From NCBI RefSeq assembly GCF_003815715.1, contig NZ_CP033922.1:1248501-1312500 (forward strand): a stretch of DNA of 64,000 nt. Direction: 5' to 3'. The DNA is from Chryseobacterium sp. G0162 (GTDB taxonomy: Bacteria; Bacteroidota; Bacteroidia; Flavobacteriales; Weeksellaceae). The position numbers were made by a program, and so were the translations under genes. The notes beneath the pieces were generated by a model that worked only from the letters and a program-made list of their open reading frames with translations, was not told where the DNA came from and did no database searches. Shown here in pieces: positions 55,875 to 64,000 of this stretch (positions within the stretch are counted from its first letter, which is position 1; each line of letters starts with the position of its first letter).

Positions 55875-56960
55875 TTAAAACCATACCGCTAAACTTGTTG
55901 TAACAAAGAAATTTCCTTTTCTGAAATCATCATTTTTCGCAAAAATAGCATCCTTGGAAGTAAATCCTCTTGCTTCAGTACGAAAAACAACATTTTTAAA
56001 CACAGCATAATCCACATTCAGCGAATACCCGAAAGTTTGAAAACCATTAGGAGTTCCTGTGCTGATAATGACTCCATTTTTATCATTATAATATTCCAGC
56101 CTTCCGGCCAGTGCCCATTTACTGTCAACCTGATATTTCATTTGTACATTCGGGCTGTACCATATATTATACTGCTCACTTCCTTTGGCCTTCTGCTCTG
56201 CTCCGATATCAAATCCTAGCAAAGCTGAAAACTGATCCGTCAATTGGACACTTCCATACAAATCATGGAAATAACGCATTCTTTTCTCATCTTTAGCTTT
56301 ATCATTTCCAATAAATGAACTGCTATTCAAAGTTACTTTATCATTTGGTTTGTAGGTCACCTGATGCCCAAAAGAAATACTCTGATTTCCTTTCACTTTT
56401 GCAATACGTTGCCAGCCATTCAGAACCAATCCACTTAAAAACCATTTTCCATTATCTGAAGTATAAGAAATTTTAGCTCCAGTTTCAAAATAAGGTGAAT
56501 TCTCAGCGGCAAAACTTCTGGTCAGATTAATATTATCTCTTCCTATCGCACTTTCCCAACCAATATGAGAGGGCATAATTCCCGCATCGATCCATAGGTC
56601 TTTATTTTTGGATATTTTGATTCCTACATTCGCTTCATTAATATATCGTAAAGCATTCTGTTCCGCAGCCATATTGTCCTGTGCGTAAGTTCCGCCCATT
56701 AATGCAAGATTGGCTCGAACATTTTCGCTCTGATAATTAGCTTTTATCAATCCCAGATTAAGGTTTAGCTCATTATGCCTGTTGTATGAATATAAAAAAC
56801 TCTGACGGAGATGATCTCCCGGTTCATTAAAATCGTAAGTATAGAAGAGTTCTGCATAGGCAGAAAATGTCACTTTATTTCCTGTTTTTAATGAATCTGA
56901 TGATTGTGCTTTGGAAAAAAATGTTCCCAATACTGCACCTATAAATAGATATTTTTTCAC
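55875..56960 (-). CDS. Outer membrane beta-barrel porin in the kdp operon
   Basis: 361-aa barrel protein: signal peptide (VKKYLFIGAVLGTFFSKAQ), alternating beta strands rich in Tyr/Trp, and a C-terminal aromatic strand (TSLAVWF). I chose the GTG at 56960 because it gives a compact signal; ATGs at 56987 and 56990 are possible. It resembles putative porins found with bacterial kdp genes. I infer that it lets K+ or other ions through the outer membrane to KdpFABC. It lies between kdpC and kdpD. Confidence 0.75.
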   Translation of the reverse strand: MKKYLFIGAVLGTFFSKAQSSDSLKTGNKVTFSAYAELFYTYDFNEPGDHLRQSFLYSYNRHNELNLNLGLIKANYQSENVRANLALMGGTYAQDNMAAEQNALRYINEANVGIKISKNKDLWIDAGIMPSHIGWESAIGRDNINLTRSFAAENSPYFETGAKISYTSDNGKWFLSGLVLNGWQRIAKVKGNQSISFGHQVTYKPNDKVTLNSSSFIGNDKAKDEKRMRYFHDLYGSVQLTDQFSALLGFDIGAEQKAKGSEQYNIWYSPNVQMKYQVDSKWALAGRLEYYNDKNGVIISTGTPNGFQTFGYSLNVDYAVFKNVVFRTEARGFTSKDAIFAKNDDFRKGNFFVTTSLAVWF

Positions 56961-57020
56961 GTTAACTTTAGGGGATGTTAACCACATCAAGATTAAAACC
57001 CTGACATGGTTAATGGTTAG

Positions 57021-57578
57021 TTATTTTAACTGGTCTAAAGCAATATTAAGCTTTAAGACATTCACTTTTGAGGGTCCGAAAAGTCCTAAAAATGGCTTTT
57101 CAGTTTGATTTTTAATTAAATTGTTGATCTGTTCAACGGAAAGACTTCTCATGTGGGCAATCCTTTTAGCCTGATACAATGCTCCTTCTTCTGAAATATC
57201 AGGATCTAACCCACTTCCACTTGCTGTAACAAGCTCAACAGGAACATTAGTACTTCCCATTTCGGGGTTTTGCAATTTCAGTGTATCTATTCTTTTCTGT
57301 ACAGTTTCCAGATACTCTTCATTGCTGGGACCTTTATTGCTTCCTCCGCTTCCTGCAGCATTATAGTTTACTGAGGATGGACGGCCATGGAAGTATTTTT
57401 CAGATTTAAATTCCTGCCCGATATTGGCATAGAATTTTTGCCCTTTATAATTAATAATCTCTGCATTTCCCTGGGTAGGCAATATTTTTGATCCTCCATA
57501 TACAATGATCAGATAAATTCCTACAACTGCCAGCATTACCAAAGTGAGTCTGAATGCTGAAACGATATGATTTTTCAT
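57021..57578 (-). CDS. kdpC: Potassium-transporting ATPase subunit C
   Basis: 185-aa single-span subunit of the KdpFABC complex. A membrane helix is near 9-30 (FRLTLVMLAVVGIYLIIVYGG), and the periplasmic domain has the family blocks KYFHGRPSSVNYNAAGSGGSN and SGSGLDPDISEEGALYQAKRIA. It ends with a conserved NVLKLNIALDQ. It helps assemble the complex and raises K+ affinity. It is 10 bp after kdpB. Confidence 0.95.
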   Translation of the reverse strand: MKNHIVSAFRLTLVMLAVVGIYLIIVYGGSKILPTQGNAEIINYKGQKFYANIGQEFKSEKYFHGRPSSVNYNAAGSGGSNKGPSNEEYLETVQKRIDTLKLQNPEMGSTNVPVELVTASGSGLDPDISEEGALYQAKRIAHMRSLSVEQINNLIKNQTEKPFLGLFGPSKVNVLKLNIALDQLK

Positions 57579-57588
57579 TTTTTAAATT

Positions 57589-59628
57589 TTAATAGAATAA
57601 ACTAATCAGTACATCAATAATTTTGATTCCAATGAAAGGAACGATGACACCGCCTAACCCATAGATCAAAAGATTTCTTCTCAATAATGCACTGGCTCCA
57701 ATTGGCTTATACGCCACTCCTTTCAATGCTAATGGAATCAGGAAAGGAATAATCACTGCATTGAAAATAACCGCTGATAAAATGGCTGTTTCCGGACTGT
57801 GAAGATTCATGATATTAAGCTTCTGAAGCGATGGGATAAACGTGATAAACAGTGCTGGAATAATAGCAAAATACTTAGCAACATCATTGGCAATACTGAA
57901 AGTGGTTAAGGTTCCACGGGTCATCAGTAACTGTTTTCCAATCTCTACGATTTCGATCAGTTTGGTAGGGTCATTATCAAGATCTACCATGTTTCCCGCT
58001 TCCTTCGCGGCCTGAGTTCCACTGTTCATCGCTACGCCCACATCAGCCTGGGCCAAAGCCGGAGCATCATTCGTTCCATCTCCCATCATTGCAACCAGTT
58101 TTCCTTCCTGCTGTTCCTTTTTAATATAGTTCATCTTATCTTCCGGTTTGGCTTCGGCAATAAAATCATCTACTCCTGCTTTTTCTGCGATAAATTTTGC
58201 GGTTAAAGGGTTGTCTCCGGTGACCATTACCGTTTTTACCCCCATTTTTCTCAATCTCTGGAAACGTTCCTGGATGCCGGTTTTAATAATATCCTGCAGT
58301 TCAATCACTCCCCATACTTTTTCATTGACAGCCACTACCAAAGGAGTTCCTCCATTTTCAGAGATTTTGGTTACCGCATCCTGGGTTTCCTGTGGGAAAA
58401 GATTCCCGGCTTTTTCAGTCAGTTTTTTAATTGTGTCATAAGCTCCTTTTCTGATTCTTGTTTCCTCAAAATCAATCCCTGAAGTTCTCGTTTCAGCAGT
58501 AAAATCAATGTATGTTGGATTAGGAACCAGCAGGTCTTCTGATTTCAGCTGGCTAAGTTCTATAATCGATTTACCCTCAGGTGTTTCATCTGCGACCGAA
58601 CTCAGAGCAGAAGCTTTAATAAATTCTTCAATCTTAATTCCGTTGGCCGGATGAAATTGAGTCGCTTTACGGTTCCCAATAGTAATAGTACCTGTTTTAT
58701 CAAGTAGTAAAACATCAATATCACCCGCTGTTTCTACTGCTTTCCCACTTTTTGTAATAACATTCGCTCTTAAAGCTCTATCCATTCCTGCAATTCCGAT
58801 GGCAGAAAGCAGACCTCCAATAGTTGTCGGAATAAGGCATACGAAAAGTGAAATAAATGCTGCGATGGTAATCGGAGTCTGCGCATAGTCTGCAAAAGGC
58901 TTTAAAGTCAGGGTAACAATAATAAAAGTAAGAGTAAACCCTGCTAACAATATGGTTAATGCGATTTCGTTTGGTGTTTTCTGTCTTGAAGCTCCTTCTA
59001 CAAGAGCAATCATTTTATCCAAAAAGGATTCTCCCGGTTTGGTAGTTACTTTTACTTTAATTCTGTCTGAAAGTACTTTTGTACCTCCAGTCACCGAGCT
59101 CTTATCTCCACCTGCCTCCCGAATGACCGGGGCACTTTCTCCGGTAATGGCAGACTCATCAATGGTAGCGAGACCTTCAATGATTTCTCCATCCATCGGG
59201 ATCTGATCTCCAGCTTCACAAAGAAAAATATCGCCTAGCTTCATTTCAGCCGACATTTTTAAGGCTGTTTCCACCTGAAAGCCTGGCTTATTTTCAAGAA
59301 CCAGCTTAGCAGGAGTTTCTTCACGGGTTTTTCTCAGGGTATCAGCCTGTGCTTTTCCTCTGGCTTCAGCAATCGCTTCAGCAAAATTGGCAAATAATAC
59401 CGTAAAAAACAGGATGATGAAGACCAGGAAATTATAAGAAAAACTTCCCTGGGTTTTATCACCAGTCAGGCTGAACATGCTTACTATAAACATGACCACT
59501 GTTCCGATCTCCACCAGGAACATAACTGGATTTTTAAACATAATTTTCGGATTCAGTTTCACGAAAGACTGTTTAATCGCTTCGTTTACCAAATCTTTTT
59601 GAAACAATGTTTGTGATTGATTTTTCAT
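57589..59628 (-). CDS. kdpB: Potassium-transporting P-type ATPase subunit B
   Basis: 679-aa catalytic subunit of the KdpFABC pump. The phosphorylated Asp310 lies in DKTGTIT, TGES is at 162-165, and the hinge [19 protein letters not shown] is in the last third. About seven membrane segments are predicted. The ATG at 59628 gives [13 protein letters not shown], the usual start; a longer frame to 59661 adds AT-rich leader. It couples ATP hydrolysis to K+ uptake when external K+ is very low. It follows kdpA after a spacer of about 180 bp. Confidence 0.97.
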   Translation of the reverse strand: MKNQSQTLFQKDLVNEAIKQSFVKLNPKIMFKNPVMFLVEIGTVVMFIVSMFSLTGDKTQGSFSYNFLVFIILFFTVLFANFAEAIAEARGKAQADTLRKTREETPAKLVLENKPGFQVETALKMSAEMKLGDIFLCEAGDQIPMDGEIIEGLATIDESAITGESAPVIREAGGDKSSVTGGTKVLSDRIKVKVTTKPGESFLDKMIALVEGASRQKTPNEIALTILLAGFTLTFIIVTLTLKPFADYAQTPITIAAFISLFVCLIPTTIGGLLSAIGIAGMDRALRANVITKSGKAVETAGDIDVLLLDKTGTITIGNRKATQFHPANGIKIEEFIKASALSSVADETPEGKSIIELSQLKSEDLLVPNPTYIDFTAETRTSGIDFEETRIRKGAYDTIKKLTEKAGNLFPQETQDAVTKISENGGTPLVVAVNEKVWGVIELQDIIKTGIQERFQRLRKMGVKTVMVTGDNPLTAKFIAEKAGVDDFIAEAKPEDKMNYIKKEQQEGKLVAMMGDGTNDAPALAQADVGVAMNSGTQAAKEAGNMVDLDNDPTKLIEIVEIGKQLLMTRGTLTTFSIANDVAKYFAIIPALFITFIPSLQKLNIMNLHSPETAILSAVIFNAVIIPFLIPLALKGVAYKPIGASALLRRNLLIYGLGGVIVPFIGIKIIDVLISLFY

Positions 59629-59807
59629 TTTTTTGAAAGAGTTTATATCATTATAAATCAATAATAACCATCAAGGTAAACCCAATTATAGAGAGTAGAA
59701 ATGGATAATATTATGAGTGAACGTTTCGGTAAGTTTTAGACTAGTTCTCTAAACTATTCGGCTTCCTTAATGGTTGAATATTGATTTTAATTTTTAATGT
59801 TCACAAT

Positions 59808-61502
59808 TTATTTAGAGAAATACTGTATCTGTTCTGCAATAGGTCCCAGAGTCAACGCAGGGAAGAATGACAATGCAGCAATAAGTAAGATAACCGCCAG
59901 GGTCATAAAACCAAATGTTGCTGTATCTGTCTTTAATGTTCCTGAACTTTCCGGAATAAATTTTTTCTGAGCCAGTAAACCTGCAATGGCTACCGGTCCT
60001 ATGATTGGGATAAATCTTGATAACAGCAATACAATTCCGGTTGAAATATTCCACCATGGGGTATTATCTCCCAACCCTTCAAATCCAGATCCATTGTTGG
60101 CCGAAGAAGAAGTAAATTCATACAGCATTTCACTGAATCCATGGAATCCCGGATTATTTAATGTTTTGGCTCCAAATTCCGGTAAGTAAGCTGTTAAAGC
60201 TGTCCCCACCAAAATTAAAAATGGGTGGAACAAGGCAACAATCATTGCAATCTTCATTTCCTTGGCCTCAATCTTTTTCCCCATAAACTCAGGAGTTCTT
60301 CCTACCATCAAACCACTGATAAATACTGCGAGAATGATGAAGATAAAGTAGTTTAGAATCCCTACACCACAACCACCGTAAAAGCAGTTAATCATCATGG
60401 CAAGAAGTTCATTCATCCCTGAAAGAGGCATCGTACTGTCGTGCATAGAGTTTACCGAACCGGTAGAAATCACTGTTGTGGCAATACTCCAATATCCTGA
60501 TGCCGCACTTCCGAAACGGATTTCCTTTCCTTCCATCGCCCCCAGGCTACTCTCTGCTCCCATTTTTGTAATCAAAGGATTACCACCAGTTTCATTAACG
60601 ATATTCGGAATAGCAAGTGCAAGAAAACCAACGGTCATTACGGTAAAAATTACCCATGATAACTTTCTTTTCTTTAAATAAAAACCTAGCGCAAAGACCA
60701 ATGCAAAAGGAATAATCATCTGAGTGACCATTTCCGTCATATTTGTTATATAGTTAGGGTTTTCAAGAGGGTGAGCAGAATTGGCTCCGAAGAATCCTCC
60801 ACCATTGGTTCCCAAATGTTTAATGGCAACAAAAGCAGCCACAGGACCTCTGGAGACCTCTATTTTTTGTCCTTCCAATGTTGTAATATGATCTTTTCCT
60901 TCGAAAGTCATTGGACTTCCGTTGATAGAAAGAATTAAAGCGACCACTACGCTGATCGGAAGTAAAATCCGAATCATTGACTTAGTAAAATAATCATAGA
61001 AATTACCAAGTTCTGTAGCTGTTTTTTCTTTGAAGGCTTTAAAAAGAACAGCCATAGCAGCCATTCCTGTTGCAGCCGTTACAAACTGTAAAAACATCAG
61101 GTAAAGCTGGCTCAGATAGCTTACTCCCGTTTCTCCCGAATAATGCTGTAAATTACAGTTCACTAAAAATGAAATGGTTGTATTAAAAGCCAGATCAGGT
61201 GACATATTCGGGTTCCCATCTGGATTCAAAGGTAACCAGGCCTGAGTCATCAGGAGAATAAAGCCTATTACAAACCAAACCAGATTAATCGCCAGCATCG
61301 CATACATATTCTGTTTCCAGTTCATCTGGCGATTGGAATTGATCCCTGATATTTTATAAATTAACTTTTCAATAGGTCCAAAAACCGGATCAAGAAAAGT
61401 TTTTTTGTATCCATAGACATTAGCTATATATTTACCTAAAAATATTCCGATAACTAATGTGATAGCAAACATGGCTATGATGCCTAAAATTTCTGTATTC
61501 AT
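59808..61502 (-). CDS. kdpA: Potassium-transporting ATPase subunit A
   Basis: 564-aa channel-like subunit related to KcsA/Trk folds, with about ten membrane segments and four pore loops. Selectivity-type blocks are visible, such as NLQHYSGETGVSYLSQ, GTNGGGFFGANSAHPLENP and NNGSGFEGLGDNTPW. It binds and passes K+, while KdpB drives transport. It lies 5 bp after kdpF. Confidence 0.97.
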   Translation of the reverse strand: MNTEILGIIAMFAITLVIGIFLGKYIANVYGYKKTFLDPVFGPIEKLIYKISGINSNRQMNWKQNMYAMLAINLVWFVIGFILLMTQAWLPLNPDGNPNMSPDLAFNTTISFLVNCNLQHYSGETGVSYLSQLYLMFLQFVTAATGMAAMAVLFKAFKEKTATELGNFYDYFTKSMIRILLPISVVVALILSINGSPMTFEGKDHITTLEGQKIEVSRGPVAAFVAIKHLGTNGGGFFGANSAHPLENPNYITNMTEMVTQMIIPFALVFALGFYLKKRKLSWVIFTVMTVGFLALAIPNIVNETGGNPLITKMGAESSLGAMEGKEIRFGSAASGYWSIATTVISTGSVNSMHDSTMPLSGMNELLAMMINCFYGGCGVGILNYFIFIILAVFISGLMVGRTPEFMGKKIEAKEMKIAMIVALFHPFLILVGTALTAYLPEFGAKTLNNPGFHGFSEMLYEFTSSSANNGSGFEGLGDNTPWWNISTGIVLLLSRFIPIIGPVAIAGLLAQKKFIPESSGTLKTDTATFGFMTLAVILLIAALSFFPALTLGPIAEQIQYFSK

Positions 61503-61507
61503 GAGCT

Positions 61508-61585
61508 CTAAAATTTTTCAGGTTTCATTAAAACATAACAGATATACACAAAGGCAAGTACTGAAAGGAAAAATAAACTCCACAT
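61508..61585 (-). CDS. kdpF: Potassium-transporting ATPase subunit F (KdpF)
   Basis: 25-aa membrane peptide (M-W-S-L-F-F, then a hydrophobic helix, then VLMKPEKF). The hydrophobic helix followed by KPEKF is the standard KdpF ending. It stabilises the KdpABC complex in the membrane. It is too short for ordinary gene calling. It sits 5 bp before kdpA and 3 bp after another tiny membrane ORF. Confidence 0.85.
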   Translation of the reverse strand: MWSLFFLSVLAFVYICYVLMKPEKF

Positions 61586-61588
61586 AAT

Positions 61589-61672
61589 TTATATTCTATC
61601 AAAAAATTCAACTGATTTATATAAAAGCCAAAACAATACTGCAAAGAGCACAATTAAACTTATCAGCATCAT
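61589..61672 (-). CDS. Tiny membrane protein before kdpF (27 aa)
   Basis: Predicted 27-aa peptide: M-M-L-I-S-L-I-V-L-F-A-V-L-F-W then LLYKSVEFFDRI. It is one hydrophobic helix plus a short charged tail, with the same build as KdpF but a different sequence. Its start overlaps the stop of the next upstream ORF as ATGA, and it ends 3 bp before kdpF. This coupling and its position argue for a real gene. I know no named family. Confidence 0.55.
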   Translation of the reverse strand: MMLISLIVLFAVLFWLLYKSVEFFDRI

Positions 61673-61776
61673 ATCTTTATTATTAAGGTTAAAAGGGTAA
61701 ACAATACATACGATACAATCAGCAAACTAAAAGTGGAATGCTCCCGTTTTTTAAACGTTTTTTTTGAAATTGTCAT
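61669..61776 (-). CDS. Tiny membrane protein, first ORF of the kdp operon (35 aa)
   Basis: Predicted 35-aa peptide: a basic start (M-T-I-S-K-K-T-F-K-K-R-E-H) followed by one hydrophobic helix (STFSLLIVSYVLFTLLTLII) and KI. The positive N-terminus predicts an N-in orientation. It is translationally coupled to the 27-aa ORF by ATGA. Together they precede kdpF, kdpA and kdpB. A leader role, an accessory subunit or a regulator of the pump are all possible. Confidence 0.5.
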   Translation of the reverse strand: MTISKKTFKKREHSTFSLLIVSYVLFTLLTLIIKI

Positions 61777-61802
61777 TTTTAAATATTTTATTCAATGACT
61801 AT

Positions 61803-61821
61803 ATGCCAAAAGAAGGTCCAA
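61803..61821 (-). promoter_or_regulatory. Possible sigma-54 promoter (-24/-12) of the kdp operon
   Basis: On the minus strand TTGGACCTTCTTTTGGCAT carries TGG, ten bases, then GG, next to the predicted first ORF. The invariant GC at -12 reads GG at the correct spacing, so it is one mismatch off the TGGCACG-N4-TTGC pattern. An NtrC-type activator gene is adjacent, which makes the idea attractive but unproven. Confidence 0.3.
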
Positions 61822-61888
61822 TCCTTAAATAAAACACATAACACACTATAAAACAAATAATTAAACCAAGTATACAATCTGTATAAAA

Positions 61889-61916
61889 ACAAAAAAACCT
61901 ATCAAAATGATAGGCT
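61889..61916 (-). terminator. Terminator after the response regulator gene
   Basis: On the minus strand CCTATCA-tttt-TGATAGG is followed by TTTTTTTG. It separates the regulator from the kdp operon. Confidence 0.85.
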
Positions 61917-61938
61917 CTTTATTAAAATGATAAACGAT

Positions 61939-63264
61939 TTATTTTAGTCCGTATTCGTCGAGTTTACGGTATAACGTAGCAATTCCTATTTCAAGGAGTC
62001 TGGCCGCTTCTGCTTTATTACCTTTTGTATATTGCAATACTTTTTGGATATGAATTTTTTCAAGTGATCTCATACTTAAAGAATCACTCTCCTGAACAGT
62101 TTTTTCAGAATAATGTGGAAGGCTTTCCATATCCAGAATATTATCATTCATTAGGATCAAGCTACGCTCTATAGCATTCCTTAATTCTCTGATATTCCCT
62201 TTCCATTCATTTTTCTCAAGGGCTTTATAATAATCCGGCAAAACCTGAATAGAAGCCAGATGCAACTTATTTGAAAATAGATCAATAAAATTCTTAGCCA
62301 GCATTTTCAAATCCTCTTTTCTTTCTCTTAAAGCAGGAAGCGTAATCTCAAAGACATTCAGTCTGAAATAGAGATCTTCCCTGAAATTTCCCTGTCTTAT
62401 TTCATTTTCCAGGTTTCTATTGGTAGCAGCAATGAGCCTGAAATCAGATTTGGAAACCTTAGTTTCCCCCATTTTGATAAACTCCCCGGTTTCAAGAACC
62501 CTAAGCAATTTTGCCTGAAGTTCTATGGGCATTTCACCAATTTCATCCAAAAATAATGTTCCGCCATTGGCTTCTTCAATCAATCCTTTCTTATCTTTTA
62601 TTGCCCCGGTAAAGGCACCTTCTTTGTGTCCAAAAAGCTCACTTTCAAGAATTTCTTTACTAAAAGCAGAGCAATTAATTGCTACAAAACTATTTTTCTT
62701 TCTCTCACTTCCTTCATGAATGGCATTGGCAAAAACTTCTTTTCCAGTCCCAGTTTCACCAGTTAAAAGTACTGTTGCATCTGTTAGCGCAACTTTTTCA
62801 GCTAATTTCTTAGCATGCAAAATCAAAGGGGAGCTACCAATAATTTGCTCAAAACCCTTTAATAATGAGGATGGTTGAACTACTCTGGTTTTATTATCTT
62901 TTACTTTCTCCAGTGCTTTATACACCAAAGGAATAATTTTCTCATTATCGTCCCCTTTTACCAGGTAATCATAAGCTCCATTTTTCATAGCCTGTACAGC
63001 ATCAGTAATATTTCCAAATGCAGTCATCAGAATAATTTCCAGATATGGATATTTTGTTTTAATAGACCTTATAAGGTCTACTCCAAACGCATCAGGTAAC
63101 CGGACATCGCTTAGCACAACATCAAAATCATACTGCTCCAACATCGTCATAGCCGAGCGGGCTGTTGAAGCTTCTTTTACGTTAAAATTCTCTTGGGAAA
63201 GGATCATTCCTAATAACTTAAGGAGCTTGATCTCATCATCGATGATCAGAATGTTTCCTGACAT
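61939..63264 (-). CDS. Sigma-54-dependent response regulator, NtrC family
   Basis: 441-aa transcription activator. The receiver domain has phospho-acceptor Asp53 in LSDVRLP. The AAA+ domain has Walker A GETGTGKE (169-176) and the sigma-54 contact loop GAFTGA (216-221), then Walker B with TLFLDEIGE. A C-terminal Fis-like helix-turn-helix follows (NKAEAARLLEIGIATLYRKL). It lies immediately upstream of the kdp genes and is followed by a terminator, so it is transcribed separately. I infer that the operon's kinase phosphorylates it and that it activates the kdp promoter; other targets are possible. Confidence 0.93.
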   Translation of the reverse strand: MSGNILIIDDEIKLLKLLGMILSQENFNVKEASTARSAMTMLEQYDFDVVLSDVRLPDAFGVDLIRSIKTKYPYLEIILMTAFGNITDAVQAMKNGAYDYLVKGDDNEKIIPLVYKALEKVKDNKTRVVQPSSLLKGFEQIIGSSPLILHAKKLAEKVALTDATVLLTGETGTGKEVFANAIHEGSERKKNSFVAINCSAFSKEILESELFGHKEGAFTGAIKDKKGLIEEANGGTLFLDEIGEMPIELQAKLLRVLETGEFIKMGETKVSKSDFRLIAATNRNLENEIRQGNFREDLYFRLNVFEITLPALRERKEDLKMLAKNFIDLFSNKLHLASIQVLPDYYKALEKNEWKGNIRELRNAIERSLILMNDNILDMESLPHYSEKTVQESDSLSMRSLEKIHIQKVLQYTKGNKAEAARLLEIGIATLYRKLDEYGLK

Positions 63265-63359
63265 TATAATTCTTTTTGGAAAACTAATACAAACTTATTG
63301 AAATTATTCGAGTAACGGCCCTTTATTGCGGAAATTAATTTCATCCAATCCTTTATTTT

Positions 63360-63474
63360 CAGGAGCTTAATCCTGCTATCCACTCATACTCCTCGCGCCG
63401 TTGCCTTTACCTTACCCTACGCCTAACCCAAGGGCCAACCCATGCTGCGGGGTAACCGTTCCTATCAGGGCTAG
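63360..63474 (-). ncRNA. Structured RNA candidate, Flavo-1-like motif
   Basis: The minus strand begins CCTAGCCCTGATAGGAACGG and ends GGATAGCAGGATTAAGCTCCTG, the framing I associate with a recurrent flavobacterial intergenic RNA, probably the Flavo-1 motif. The last part folds as CAGGA-ttaagc-TCCTG. A central pair TTACCC / GGGTAA closes a GC-rich insert, and base composition is clearly unlike the AT-rich surroundings. It lies between the rRNA operon and the response regulator. The rest of 63265-63640 shows no gene. Confidence 0.5.
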
Positions 63475-63648
63475 GAAAGAGGTATGAATAATCAATAATG
63501 GGGCAATCTGTAATGTCCAATATATTGAGTAAATCTAAGTACTATTTGTATTGTATACAGCCAATATTCAATAGAAGTGGGGATATTACTCATTGCTTAT
63601 TACCCATTACTTATCGATTCTTGTTTTGCTGTGGAGTATAGAGCAAAA

Positions 63649-63682
63649 AAAAGTCTCATACATAATTGTATGAGACTTTTAA
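63649..63682 (-). terminator. Terminator of the rRNA operon
   Basis: On the minus strand AAGTCTCATACA-atta-TGTATGAGACTT is followed by TTTTTTT, directly after 5S rRNA. Confidence 0.9.
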
Positions 63683-63697
63683 AAATAAAATAAAAAC

Positions 63698-63802
<105 letters not shown>

Positions 63803-63937
63803 AAGGTTGTATATAAGATGTCAGATGCAAGACATCAGATGTCAGACGAATTTGTCTGATATCTGAGATCTAATCTCTGATATCTGTTTTAAGCGATAAA
63901 AACTTTCACAAAGAGCTAACCTTGCTGCACTTTCGTG

Positions 63938-64000
63938 CGCCATATCAGGCTATAAATCTACGGGTAATTAGTACTACTCGGCTATGACATTACTGTCTTT
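63938..64000 (-). rRNA. 23S ribosomal RNA, 3' end (runs off the window)
   Basis: The minus strand has AAAGACAGTAATGTCATAGC, then CGAGTAGTACTAATTACCCG, the conserved 3' terminus of 23S (ACTAAT within helix 1). The gene continues beyond position 64000. The exact end near 63940 is a guess from the conserved core. Confidence 0.85.

Overview
The window looks like a Bacteroidota chromosome, most likely Chryseobacterium or a close relative in the Flavobacteriia. The evidence is an AT-rich sequence, SusC/SusD and Oar-type TonB receptors, a type IX secretion sorting domain, GSCFA and DUF4269 proteins, many promoters with the Bacteroidota -7 box TAnnTTTG, and few Shine-Dalgarno sites. No species can be named from sequence alone.

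Layout. 0-4 kb: obgE, a DUF6438-type gene split by a 5-bp tandem duplication, an intact DUF6438 lipoprotein, and an RhlE-like RNA helicase. 4-12.3 kb (minus strand): a GSCFA/DUF4269/TatD/acyltransferase operon, a polyprenyl synthetase, a DUF47-PiT phosphate uptake pair and a DeaD/CsdA-like helicase. 12.5-17.2 kb: a TolC/MacA/MacB-type tripartite efflux operon. 18.3-22.7 kb: surface-glycan genes (FkbM methyltransferase, flippase, two glycosyltransferases). 22.7-25.2 kb: aspartate ammonia-lyase and an amidase lipoprotein. 25.3-29.6 kb: tRNA-Ser, then three copies of a Pro(TGG)-Arg(TCT) tRNA pair. They enclose a small accessory island with a double-glycine-leader peptide whose six cysteines have exact CS-alpha-beta (defensin) spacing from the second cysteine on, a secreted HExxH peptidase, a thermonuclease, a tRNA-Arg fragment and a decayed DUF7336-like gene.

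29.7-36 kb: acid phosphatase e(P4), a serine hydrolase, MgtC, an SH3-like secreted protein, PrmA and an SDR. 36.3-46.7 kb: a SusC/SusD pair with a secreted calcineurin-like phosphoesterase, a secreted glycerophosphodiesterase and an Oar-like receptor. 47-52.9 kb: ligA, a leucine-rich-repeat T9SS protein and two small unknown genes. 52.9-63.3 kb: a complete Kdp potassium-ATPase operon with unusual parts. The sensor is split into a KdpD N-terminal protein and a separate histidine kinase, a porin gene lies in the operon, two undescribed tiny membrane proteins precede KdpF, and the nearby regulator is an NtrC-type sigma-54 activator rather than KdpE. 63.3-64 kb: a probable structured RNA, 5S rRNA and the 3' end of 23S rRNA.

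The strongest candidates for something new are the defensin-like peptide with its island, the tiny Kdp leader proteins, and two families of repeated hairpin elements in intergenic spacers. One of those families lies directly upstream of membrane-anchored proteins inside two unrelated operons.
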